Assembly: GCF_000448565.1 (NCBI RefSeq)
Contig: NZ_CM002128.1
Coordinates: 1,326,893-1,390,892 of the forward strand
Direction: 5' to 3'
Length of the DNA: 64,000 nucleotides
DNA from: Streptococcus sp. HSISM1
Lineage (GTDB): Bacteria; Bacillota; Bacilli; Lactobacillales; Streptococcaceae
Shown: piece after piece, positions 21,051 to 28,544 of the stretch
Position numbering within the stretch: position 1 is the stretch's first letter
How the letters are laid out: the number at the start of each line of letters is the position of its first letter
Made by a program: the position numbers and the translations under genes
The notes under the pieces: model-generated
What the model was told of the DNA's origin: nothing
Seen by the model: only the letters and a program-made list of their open reading frames with translations
Databases searched by the model: none

Positions 21051-21067
21051 CACCTGACAGAGCCTTT
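21034..21067 (-). terminator. Terminator at the end of the ktr transcription unit, overlapping the next promoter
   Basis: AAAGGC and CTGTCA pair with TGACAG and GCCTTT (one bulged base), followed on the minus strand by T7. The TTGACA -35 of the next promoter lies in the downstream stem arm and loop, and the T-tract forms part of its spacer. Confidence 0.85.
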
Positions 21068-21084
21068 CCTAAAATTTTATAAGA

Positions 21085-21255
21085 TCAACTTCCCCAATGG
21101 ATCAAGAGATACATGAGACTAGATCCAAACATATTTGCCAAGGCATGCATGAGGAAAAATGGCAAGAGATTCTTGACGAACTTTAGGACGGACGTTAGGT
21201 TAAATTATCCAGTGGATGATTTCAGCAATCCAGGAAGTTCCATGACTAATTAAGA
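21085..21255 (-). pseudogene. Degenerate membrane protein remnant, possibly CPBP (CAAX/Abi) family
   Basis: Minus-strand translation gives FFLMHALANMFGSSLMYLL ending at a stop at 21085-21087. An out-of-frame upstream piece, ISHGTSWIAEIIHWII, ends at 21200-21202. The hydrophobic HALAN motif resembles the last conserved motif of CPBP-family proteases, but the match is short. No start or intact frame remains. The rest of 21256-21346 shows nothing further. Confidence 0.4.
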
Positions 21256-21346
21256 TACAGAGGGCGTCTGCGGAGTAAAAATTAAAAATCATATTTCTGC
21301 AGAATCATTTCACCTATTTTAGTTAAAAATAGGTTATCAACATTCT

Positions 21347-21521
21347 GAGGCTGGGACAAAAGTCCTAGCCTCTTAATTGTTTTTGGATTGTTGAGCAAGA
21401 CGCAGTGGTTGAGTGGGCTCTACTACGCTGATTTCATCAGCTTTTACAGCCCTACTCAACTGTGCGGAGGTGGGACGACGAAATCGAATTCTAATGAATT
21501 ACCGATTTCTGTCCCACTCTC
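21347..21521 (+). repeat. 175-bp three-hairpin intergenic element, copy A
   Basis: It differs at only four positions from the copy at 48997-49171, with no indels. Sub-structures: an 11-bp hairpin GAGGCTGGGAC/GTCCTAGCCTC with an AAAA loop; a central GTTGAGT/ACTCAAC stem enclosing GCTGAT/ATCAGC; and a GTGGGAC/GTCCCAC stem enclosing AAATCG/CGATTT. It is non-coding by inspection. It lies just downstream of ktrA. Confidence 0.9.
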
Positions 21522-21531
21522 AATTACACGA

Positions 21532-22197
21532 TTAGTCTAACAAGTCTTGGATTCTATCCAGATACTGGTTGTCTGTCACCGCCATCACGCGCACCCCTTC
21601 TGGCCAGATAAAGTCGGGAGCAATCTGAATATGAAGCGGTTGATCTTCCGCATCTCGATAACCAATAATGTTGAGATGGTACTCCTCTCTGACAGCCAAG
21701 TCCTGAAGGCTTTTTCCTACCCAGCTGGATGGAACCGTAAACTCGACTACTACCACTTCTTCATCCAACTGGAAAACTTCAATCCGGTGTTGGAAAAGAA
21801 CCATTTTAGCGAGGGACATGCCTGCTTCTACCTCTGGCAGGATGACCAAATCAGCCCCAATCTTTTCCAGAATTTCTTTGGTCACTTCATTTTTGACCTT
21901 GGCAATGACATGCTCGACTCCAAGCGCCTTACAGTGCATGACAGCCAGCACACTGGACTCCAGGTTTTCACCCGTCGCGATCACGACTGTGTCACAGTTC
22001 CCAATATCTGCTGCATCCAAGAGGTCCAACTCCGTAATGTCTCCAACAATTCCAGTTGTAATCATAGATTCATACTGATTAATCACATCTTCGTGATCAT
22101 CAATTGCAACAATATCCACATCCTGGTCCTGCAGAGTTTTCAGGACACTCTGTCCAAAAATTCCTAATCCTAATATTCCAATGGTTCGATTCGCCAT
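21532..22197 (-). CDS. ktrA: Potassium uptake regulatory subunit KtrA/TrkA (RCK)
   Basis: 221 residues: an N-terminal Rossmann RCK domain with GILGLGIFGQSVL (7-19) that binds nucleotide, and a C-terminal RCK_C domain (about 140-221). It forms a cytoplasmic ring that gates the KtrB channel-like transporter. GGAG lies upstream of the ATG, 9 nt after ktrB, so the two are co-transcribed. Homologues are also annotated TrkA; the small size and single RCK repeat favour the Ktr type. Confidence 0.9.
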   Translation of the reverse strand: MANRTIGILGLGIFGQSVLKTLQDQDVDIVAIDDHEDVINQYESMITTGIVGDITELDLLDAADIGNCDTVVIATGENLESSVLAVMHCKALGVEHVIAKVKNEVTKEILEKIGADLVILPEVEAGMSLAKMVLFQHRIEVFQLDEEVVVVEFTVPSSWVGKSLQDLAVREEYHLNIIGYRDAEDQPLHIQIAPDFIWPEGVRVMAVTDNQYLDRIQDLLD

Positions 22198-22206
22198 AAG
22201 TCTCTC

Positions 22207-23589
22207 CTATCCGATAATGATGTCTGCTTTAGCATATTGCAAGGCATCTGCCTTTTTAGCTTTGTAATTGTTCAAACTGACCATAAGGGTCAAGGGGCCG
22301 ATCCGACCGATAAACATGAGCACCATGATGATCCCCAGCCCTGCTCCATTTAAGGTCGAGGTCACATTGGCTGTCACGCCTACTGTCGCTAGAGCCGATA
22401 CTGCCTCAAAGACCAGGTACAAAAAGCGTTGACCATCCGGAGTCACGAGACAAAGACCAAAGAGTCCAAGGAGAAAAGTCAACTGGAAAATCACTGCCGT
22501 CCCCAAAGAGCGTTGGACCAAGTCTGGTGCGATGGTGCGCTTTCCCAGGTTGGTATGTGGCAAGCCGAGCAACTCTTTGCGCGCTAAGAGAATCAGCACC
22601 AAGAAGGTGGTGATCTTCATCCCTCCTGCTGTCCCGCCTGGTGCTCCTCCTAGGAACATCTGTAAGAGATAGATAAAGAGCGTCACTGGCCGGACTGCCG
22701 TATAATCTAACGAGGCAAAACCAGCTGTCCGCATACTGACAGTTTGGAAGAAGCTGACCAAGATCTTCTCTCCTAATGGAAGGGACCCAATCGTTGCTGG
22801 ATTATTAAACTCGGTCAAAAGACTAGTCACTGTCCCAAAGAGAAGGATCGCCGCCGTTAACCAGAGGACCACCTTGGTATGGAAGCGAAGAGTTCGCCGC
22901 CCTGATTGATTGCGGGCCTTGGTGGCTAGGTCAAACCAGACCATGAAGCCCAAGCCCCCAGTAATAATAAGGGCAGACAAGGTCAGATTGACCAACCAAT
23001 CGGTCTGGAAGCTCATCATACTATCGCCTCCAAAATTATCAAAGCCCGCATTACAAAAGGCCGAGACCGCAACAAAGATGGAGTTAAAGATCCCATTCCC
23101 CCAGCCAAAGCGAGGGATAAAGCGGGTCATGAGGAGCAAGGCCCCCACCCCTTCGATGGTAAAGGTGGTAATAAAAATGGAGCGGACAAAACGGGCCAAG
23201 CTCTGGTTATTGCTAAAACTAAAACTGTCCCGAATGGTCTGCCGGTCCTTGTAACTAAGTTTTTGGCGACCTTCCATAAAGAAGAGACCGATAAAGGTCA
23301 AGATCCCTAAGCCTCCGATCTGGATCAAGAGCATACAGATCAATTGTCCCAAACCATTATAGGTCGAAGCCACCGACTGGGTAAAGAGCCCCGTCACACA
23401 GACCATGGAGACCGCTGTAAAGAGGTGGTCGATATAGCCTGCTTTTGAGCTCGCTTGCTGGAGAAAAGGCAGACTCAATAAGAGCGAGCCAACCAGGATA
23501 ACCAAGGCAAAGCTGAGAAAGATTCGCCTTGCCGGAGACAGGCTTTTAATTTTGGCCTGCCATTGTTTAAAAAATAATTTGACTAACAT
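22207..23589 (-). CDS. ktrB: Potassium uptake membrane subunit KtrB/TrkH family
   Basis: A 460-residue membrane protein of the superfamily of K+ transporters. The four pore loops are visible as VCVTGL, FCNAGFDNF, RTAGFASL and VGVTANVT, each with its selectivity glycine. It works with KtrA for K+ uptake and osmotic or turgor control. It lacks a Shine-Dalgarno sequence. A TGATACAAT extended -10 ends 6 nt before the ATG, so the transcript is probably leaderless; translation may alternatively be coupled to the phosphorylase gene 31 nt upstream. Confidence 0.92.
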   Translation of the reverse strand: MLVKLFFKQWQAKIKSLSPARRIFLSFALVILVGSLLLSLPFLQQASSKAGYIDHLFTAVSMVCVTGLFTQSVASTYNGLGQLICMLLIQIGGLGILTFIGLFFMEGRQKLSYKDRQTIRDSFSFSNNQSLARFVRSIFITTFTIEGVGALLLMTRFIPRFGWGNGIFNSIFVAVSAFCNAGFDNFGGDSMMSFQTDWLVNLTLSALIITGGLGFMVWFDLATKARNQSGRRTLRFHTKVVLWLTAAILLFGTVTSLLTEFNNPATIGSLPLGEKILVSFFQTVSMRTAGFASLDYTAVRPVTLFIYLLQMFLGGAPGGTAGGMKITTFLVLILLARKELLGLPHTNLGKRTIAPDLVQRSLGTAVIFQLTFLLGLFGLCLVTPDGQRFLYLVFEAVSALATVGVTANVTSTLNGAGLGIIMVLMFIGRIGPLTLMVSLNNYKAKKADALQYAKADIIIG

Positions 23590-23595
23590 AGCTTC

Positions 23596-23604
23596 ATTGT
23601 ATCA
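23596..23604 (-). promoter_or_regulatory. Extended -10 immediately before ktrB ATG
   Basis: The minus strand reads TGATACAAT (23604-23596) and then GAAGCT before the ATG at 23589. Initiation about 7 nt after the -10 would begin at the A of the start codon. Confidence 0.55.
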
Positions 23605-23620
23605 TAAAAAGTGAAAAGAC

Positions 23621-24385
23621 CTACAAGTGATGAACCATCTCTAGGCACAATTCTAGGGCCTTCTCAAAAGCTTCAGCACCCCAGTCACGCTGGTCATAAT
23701 TTTCTAGGTCTGCAAGAGAATCTGCGGTAAATAGGAGCAAGCCCCAAACTGCATCACGAAGCTGGGCGACTGCTGCAAGTGAGGCACACTCCATCTCCAC
23801 AACACGACACCCTTCTTCAATGCGATAGGCCACCTTGTCAGGTGTTTCTCTATAAAAACCGTCCGTCGACCAGGTCATGACCTCTTGATAAGGAATATCT
23901 TTTCCTTTCAAGACAGTTTCGATGGCGGTCAGTGCACGACTGTCCACTTCGATATAACGAGAAGGCGCTACATAATGGTAACTAGCTCCCTCATCTCGCA
24001 AGGCCTTGGTCGGGATCAAAAAGGCATTTTCTTCCATGTCCACCAAGACGCCACAGCTTCCTGAGGAAATGATTTTCCTCACCCCATAGCCAATCAACCA
24101 ATCCATGAATTGGGCAGCAGGTGCAGATCCAACTGGCGCTTGTGCCAAGCAGAGTTTCTCCCCTTGGTGCTCCAGAACATAGACTGGATAAGCCTTGGTA
24201 GCTGAGACAAAGGTAGCCACTTGCTCAGCTCCAACAGTTTTGGCAAAGCGGTCAATCTCATCCGCTAAGAAAGCATAAACGCATTTTTCAGGCAGGTGCA
24301 GGTCTAACCCCTCATGGGTCGGCATCAGGACTGCCTGTGGGTTGTCGTCAAACTCTAAAATAGGAATTTCATGTTTTTGGATCAT
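23621..24385 (-). CDS. PNP/UDP-family nucleoside phosphorylase
   Basis: 254 residues of the nucleoside phosphorylase superfamily, which cleaves nucleosides with phosphate to base and ribose-1-phosphate. GSCG near the phosphate site and VVEMECASLAAVA (ribose/base-site methionine and glutamate) are diagnostic. Whether it prefers uridine or purines cannot be told. Its ATG overlaps the maa stop by 4 nt (ATGA), indicating translational coupling. Confidence 0.8.
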   Translation of the reverse strand: MIQKHEIPILEFDDNPQAVLMPTHEGLDLHLPEKCVYAFLADEIDRFAKTVGAEQVATFVSATKAYPVYVLEHQGEKLCLAQAPVGSAPAAQFMDWLIGYGVRKIISSGSCGVLVDMEENAFLIPTKALRDEGASYHYVAPSRYIEVDSRALTAIETVLKGKDIPYQEVMTWSTDGFYRETPDKVAYRIEEGCRVVEMECASLAAVAQLRDAVWGLLLFTADSLADLENYDQRDWGAEAFEKALELCLEMVHHL

Positions 24386-24951
24386 CCCTTCTCCTTTTTA
24401 ATGGGTATTTCTTTAATGATACGGGCTGGGTTTCCTCCAAGAACTACATTATCTCCAAAGGATTTGGTCACGACTGCCCCAGCGCCAGCGACCACATTAT
24501 CACCCAGCGTGACACCAGGAAGGATGGTGACTCCTCCTCCTGCCCAGAAATTGTCTCCTATCGTAATCGGAGCTCCGTACTCAAGACCCGAGTTGCGCTC
24601 ATCTGGATCCAGCGGGTGTAAGGGGGTCAAAAATTGGCAATTAGGACCAATCATGGCATTCTTTCCAATCGTAATGGGACAAATATCCAACATGGTCAAA
24701 TTGTAATTGGCATAGAAATGCTCTCCCAAATGGATGTTGACGCCGTAATCCACAAGAACCTGACGATTGAGATAGAGTTTGTCGCCAGTAGAGCCAAACC
24801 ACTCTTTGATGATGGCCGCTCCTTTTTTAGGGTCCACCTCTTGATTAAAGGCTTCCTGCTTCTCCCGAGAAGCTTTGGCTAAAGCCCGTAATTCAGGGTC
24901 CGCAGGTCTATAATAGTCACCTGCAATCATTTTTTCATATTCACTGGCCAT
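24382..24951 (-). CDS. maa: Maltose/galactoside O-acetyltransferase family (hexapeptide repeat)
   Basis: A 189-residue left-handed beta-helix acetyltransferase. It has the N-terminal Maa/NodL cap (EYEKMIAGDYYRP) and hexapeptide repeats from about residue 70, with catalytic H112 in TPLHPLD. It uses acetyl-CoA to acetylate maltose, glucose or similar sugars. First gene of maa-phosphorylase-ktrB-ktrA, preceded by an extended -10 promoter and divergent from a DeoR regulator gene. Confidence 0.85.
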   Translation of the reverse strand: MASEYEKMIAGDYYRPADPELRALAKASREKQEAFNQEVDPKKGAAIIKEWFGSTGDKLYLNRQVLVDYGVNIHLGEHFYANYNLTMLDICPITIGKNAMIGPNCQFLTPLHPLDPDERNSGLEYGAPITIGDNFWAGGGVTILPGVTLGDNVVAGAGAVVTKSFGDNVVLGGNPARIIKEIPIKKEKG

Positions 24952-24978
24952 AAGGAAACCTCCACGTTAGTTTGACAT

Positions 24979-25007
24979 ATTATAGCAGAATTCCCCCTTT
25001 AAAACAA
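24979..25007 (-). promoter_or_regulatory. maa operon promoter
   Basis: On the minus strand, TTGTTT (25007-25002), a 17-nt spacer and TATAAT (24984-24979) with an upstream TGC make an extended consensus -10. Confidence 0.75.
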
Positions 25008-25068
25008 ACGTCAGTAATAAGGTTTTCTAAGAAAAAGATCATAAATACTTAAATACGCTCAAGAAAAC

Positions 25069-25097
25069 TTGCAATCGCTTACAAAATGATGTACAAT
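25069..25097 (+). promoter_or_regulatory. deoR-cof promoter with embedded cre site
   Basis: TTGCAA (25069-25074), a 17-nt spacer and TACAAT (25092-25097). TGCAATCGCTTACA (25070-25083) matches the CcpA cre consensus TGnAAnCGnTnnCA at every fixed position and overlaps the -35, predicting catabolite repression. Confidence 0.75.
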
Positions 25098-25128
25098 AAA
25101 GACAAGAACAGCAATAAGGAGCGAATTC

Positions 25129-25872
25129 ATGTACCAGGAACAACGGCTCGAAAAAATCCTAGAACTTTTAGAAGAGAAAAAACAGCTATCCGCTAAAGAA
25201 ATGGTCGATTATTTCAAGGTCTCAAAAGATACTATCCGCAGAGACTTTGCCCTTCTGAGCCAACGCCAGCTTGTCCGTAGGACCCATGGTGGACTTCTCC
25301 CCTTAAACAAAGAACCCGGCCCTTCTTACCTAGACCGCAGTCAGAAAGCCAACAAGGAAAAGACTGCCATGGCTCAAAAGGCCCTGCAATTGATCCAAGA
25401 TGGACAAATGATCTTTCTCGATGTTTCCACATCGATGACCCTGCTTGCTGGCATGCTGAATAAGGAAGTCACGGTCTATTCACATTCTCTTGACAATGCC
25501 ATCCAGCTCAGTGGCCATTCCCAGGTTGACGTTCATCTCTTAGGCGGTAAATTCTACCCTAAAAACCGCTTCTACTATGACGCGAATCAAGCACACATAC
25601 TGGACAATCTTCGCTTTGATCTTGCTTTTTTTGGAGCGAGTAGCTTAACCAATGGCGAAGTCACCTTTGAGGATGCTGAAGACGTTGCAGTCAAGTCTCT
25701 CGTTTTTGAACGGACTCGTACCAAGGTGCTGGTAGCAGAATGTGCCAAGTTCCACCAACATGCCAACTACTATCTCGCTCGTTTCCAACAATTTGACTAT
25801 TGGATTACTGATCAAAAACCAAGTCCTGACATCCTTAAACAAATCGGCAGTGAAACCACTATTCTCTATTAG
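25129..25872 (+). CDS. DeoR-family transcriptional regulator
   Basis: 247 residues: an N-terminal winged helix (about 5-57) containing LSAKEMVDYFKVSKDTIRRD, and a C-terminal sugar-phosphate sensor domain (about 75-230). These proteins repress sugar-metabolism genes until a phosphorylated sugar binds. AAGGAG lies upstream of the ATG. It is co-transcribed with a Cof-type phosphatase 12 nt downstream, so a sugar phosphate may be its effector; targets are unknown. Confidence 0.88.
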   Translation: MYQEQRLEKILELLEEKKQLSAKEMVDYFKVSKDTIRRDFALLSQRQLVRRTHGGLLPLNKEPGPSYLDRSQKANKEKTAMAQKALQLIQDGQMIFLDVSTSMTLLAGMLNKEVTVYSHSLDNAIQLSGHSQVDVHLLGGKFYPKNRFYYDANQAHILDNLRFDLAFFGASSLTNGEVTFEDAEDVAVKSLVFERTRTKVLVAECAKFHQHANYYLARFQQFDYWITDQKPSPDILKQIGSETTILY

Positions 25873-25884
25873 GAGGTCCTCATT

Positions 25885-26694
25885 ATGTCTTACATTCGTC
25901 TCATCATCAGCGATATCGATGGTACCATCTTAAATGACCACCATCAGATCGATCCACAGTTGGCAGCATTGATCCCGGATTTAAAACGCGAAACCATTCC
26001 TTTCGTACTGGCCTCTGCTCGCTCTCCAAAAGGGATGGCTCCCATTGCCAGAGAACTCGGTATAGAAGACTGCCCCATGGCTTGCTACAATGGTGCCTTG
26101 ATCCAAAAGGGAGAGCAGGTGCTTTTCGAGCATCCTTTGGACAAGACGGAGGCCCGGAACTTTATCGACTGGGCCAAAGCACACTTTCCTCAGGTTTCGA
26201 TCAACCTCTATAGTGGAAAAGACTGGATGACCGACCGCCTTGACCAATGGAGTCAAGAGGAGGCCCGGATTACAGGAGAAAAACCTCTCATTCTTCCCCT
26301 ATTGGATCCTTTGCTGGATGCGACAAAGCCCCTCCACAAATTGCTCTTAATTGGAGAGCCAGAAGAGATCCAAGCTCTCTATCGCACTATTTCTGCTGAC
26401 GACTTCCCTTCTACCGCCTTTTATCTCTCCAAAGCCAACTACCTAGAAGTCACAGCTAAGAACGTTTCCAAAGAAGATGCTCTGATTGAGCTCGCCAACT
26501 ACTACCACTTGAACTTAGAAGAAGTCCTCACCATGGGAGACAACTTCAACGACCTTCCTATGCTCAAAAAAGCAGGCATCGGAGTCGCTATGGGCAACGC
26601 TCCACAAGAAGTGAAAGAGGGAGCGACTGTCGTGACAAAGACCAACAATGAAAACGGGGCTGGGCAAGCAGTTGAAACCTATGTGTTGATTTAG
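25885..26694 (+). CDS. Cof-type HAD-IIB phosphatase
   Basis: 269 residues with the HAD nucleophile motif DIDGT (D10 nucleophile, D12 acid/base), a C2 cap domain and the C-terminal MGDNFNDLPML metal-binding motif. Family members dephosphorylate sugar phosphates, FMN or pyridoxal phosphate; the substrate is not predictable. An AGGAGG site overlaps the end of the deoR gene. Confidence 0.88.
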   Translation: MSYIRLIISDIDGTILNDHHQIDPQLAALIPDLKRETIPFVLASARSPKGMAPIARELGIEDCPMACYNGALIQKGEQVLFEHPLDKTEARNFIDWAKAHFPQVSINLYSGKDWMTDRLDQWSQEEARITGEKPLILPLLDPLLDATKPLHKLLLIGEPEEIQALYRTISADDFPSTAFYLSKANYLEVTAKNVSKEDALIELANYYHLNLEEVLTMGDNFNDLPMLKKAGIGVAMGNAPQEVKEGATVVTKTNNENGAGQAVETYVLI

Positions 26695-26720
26695 AAACAT
26701 AAATAAAGTGACTAGCTAGT

Positions 26721-26742
26721 ATTTTTTACGGATAAAAAATAT
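26721..26742. repeat. A/T-only inverted repeat
   Basis: TATTTTTTA (26721-26729) and TAAAAAATA (26734-26742) around CGGA. It may assist the terminator just downstream. Confidence 0.4.
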
Positions 26743-26763
26743 AGTAGAAATGCCGATAAAATA

Positions 26764-26797
26764 AGGATTCCTGCAAATTTGTAGGAATCCTATTTCT
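26764..26797 (+). terminator. Terminator after the Cof phosphatase gene
   Basis: AGGATTCCT (26764-26772) pairs with AGGAATCCT (26783-26791), with further pairing inside the loop, followed by ATTTCTTTTT. Confidence 0.85.
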
Positions 26798-26905
26798 TTT
26801 TATATAATTTGTATATTAAACCTATTTTATGCATATTTCTCTAGTTTGGTTTTTTATTAATAATTAGGGATATAAAAACCAACAAAACCCTTGATTATTA
26901 TACCG

Positions 26906-26934
26906 TTGACAACTTTGTGAAAAACCTGTATGAT
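26906..26934 (+). promoter_or_regulatory. Promoter of the VWA surface protein gene
   Basis: Perfect TTGACA (26906-26911), 17-nt spacer, TATGAT (26929-26934). The -10 overlaps the ATG at 26930, which rules that codon out as the start. Confidence 0.85.
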
Positions 26935-26965
26935 AGAAAAAAGTTTATTAAAAAGGGGACGTGTT

Positions 26966-28390
26966 TTGAAAAAATATACTATTTCACGTAAACAAACTTT
27001 AACTTTAGCTTCCGTTGTTTTAGGAACGGTCTTCACAGGAACGACTATCGCTTCTGCTGATGACGTTGCTCCTAGCACAACCCAAGCTGCTCCTGCAGCT
27101 ACTACAGCAGCAAAATCACCTATCACGGCTGCAACAGAAGAAATCAACGCTAAAGCCAATACACCAGTTGTTCCTGCTGATAAAGCAAAAACCGGCGATG
27201 TCATCGCTGTGGACGTCAAAAAAACTGGCCCATCTGCTAAAACAGACGGCGCAGATACCACCACTACTTCAACAGCAACCATCAAAACGACTAGCTTAGC
27301 CGATCCAAACACACCTGTTGGCACTTCAAAACCGGTCTCATCTACTAAGACGGCCACGTCAACTAAAGAAACAGCTGACTACACTGAGACAACAACAGAA
27401 ACTGTCAATAAAACAACTGTAGTCGAAGTGACAAAAGAAGCAGATGTCATCAATAAAAAAGAAGTCCAAGGAACATCAGACATCGTCTTTGTCATTGATA
27501 AATCGTTCTCAATGGACGACCATATTAATAATACGATGAAAAATGTTGAGACCTTCGTTCGCAATCTTTCTGCTAAAAATATTCAAGCCCGTTTAGGATT
27601 GGTTGAATATGAACGATCAGACCGTACAAAATACCATGATTTTAATGGATCAAAATTCACAACAGATCCAGAAAGTTTCATTTCTGCTCTGAAAACCATC
27701 AAAACTTTTGGTGCTGATGAAAATGCTACTGTTCCATTGCACCACATCGCTACTTCAGCGGACTACAACTGGGGGACTGGGGCAAACAACCATCGCTTTG
27801 CTTTCTTGATTACAGACGAGGACATTGATCTTACAAAAGATACACCAACGAAAGAAGCGACTCTGAAGGCCCTTCAAGATGCAGGTATCTCTTTGACCGT
27901 AGTTGGTAAAACATATAAATCTATTAAAACAGACTTTGATCCATTGGTCAATGGAACAAATGGTCTTTACCTAAATATTAACAAAAACTTTGCTGACTTG
28001 TTGAACGTTCAATTTGCCAATAAAGTCGTTGAAACCGTCCAAAAAGGTCGTGTCTTCAAGGTACAAACAGACAAATATGAGTTGATTTCAAAAACTCATC
28101 GCGTGGCGAAAGCAAAACCACAAACACCTAGCATCCAAACGCCTGCAACACCGACTCCTACTCCTCAAAAACCGGCTGTTGTAACCCCTGCGAAACCGAC
28201 CGTATTCACACCAGCTAAAAACGAACCTGTGAAAACGGAAGTTTATATCGCACCAGCAGCTCTTCCTCAAAAAGAAGCAAGTCTTCCAAATACAGGAAGC
28301 AAAAACTCAATTGCTTTGACGACTCTAGGTCTTGGTCTTCTCAGCATGGGTGCTGCCTTTGGCCTCTCTCGTAAAACAAAGAAAGACTAA
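26966..28390 (+). CDS. LPXTG-anchored surface protein with von Willebrand A domain
   Basis: 474 residues. The start is TTG at 26966 with AAGGGGA 6 nt upstream. Domain order: signal peptide (1 to about 31, ending ASADD), a Thr/Ala-rich low-complexity stretch (about 32-165), a VWA domain with the MIDAS motif DKSFSM starting at D178, a Pro/Thr-rich wall-spanning stretch, and LPNTG at 440-444 followed by a hydrophobic helix and RKTKKD. Sortase A would link it to peptidoglycan. VWA domains bind matrix or host proteins through metal, so an adhesin role is likely; the ligand is unknown. Confidence 0.9.
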   Translation: MKKYTISRKQTLTLASVVLGTVFTGTTIASADDVAPSTTQAAPAATTAAKSPITAATEEINAKANTPVVPADKAKTGDVIAVDVKKTGPSAKTDGADTTTTSTATIKTTSLADPNTPVGTSKPVSSTKTATSTKETADYTETTTETVNKTTVVEVTKEADVINKKEVQGTSDIVFVIDKSFSMDDHINNTMKNVETFVRNLSAKNIQARLGLVEYERSDRTKYHDFNGSKFTTDPESFISALKTIKTFGADENATVPLHHIATSADYNWGTGANNHRFAFLITDEDIDLTKDTPTKEATLKALQDAGISLTVVGKTYKSIKTDFDPLVNGTNGLYLNINKNFADLLNVQFANKVVETVQKGRVFKVQTDKYELISKTHRVAKAKPQTPSIQTPATPTPTPQKPAVVTPAKPTVFTPAKNEPVKTEVYIAPAALPQKEASLPNTGSKNSIALTTLGLGLLSMGAAFGLSRKTKKD

Positions 28391-28398
28391 CATGAAAA

Positions 28399-28424
28399 GC
28401 CTAATCAAATGATTAGGCCTTTTT
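28399..28424 (+). terminator. Terminator after the VWA protein gene
   Basis: GCCTAATC (28399-28406) and GATTAGGC (28411-28418) with an AAAT loop, followed by T5. Confidence 0.88.
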
Positions 28425-28510
28425 AGCTCTGTACGAATGATTCCTGTTTGCCATTTTCATCAGGAATGTTAAAATCTTCAACTTCAACCAAGGATTCTTG
28501 TCCTCCGCTA

Positions 28511-28519
28511 TGATATAAT
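28511..28519 (+). promoter_or_regulatory. Extended -10 of the helicase gene
   Basis: TGATATAAT is a consensus extended -10; the -35 is poor. The ATG at 28518 falls inside this box and cannot be the start. Confidence 0.7.
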
Positions 28520-28544
28520 GGGGACAGTACAAGGGAGGAAACCT

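Noticed and set aside
26930-26965. ATG start 12 codons upstream for the VWA surface protein
   Set aside because: The ATG is part of the -10 box; the TTG at 26966 has a ribosome site and starts a standard signal peptide.
28392-28544. Operon linking the VWA protein and the helicase
   Set aside because: A strong terminator (28399-28424) and a separate extended -10 promoter (28511-28519) lie between them.
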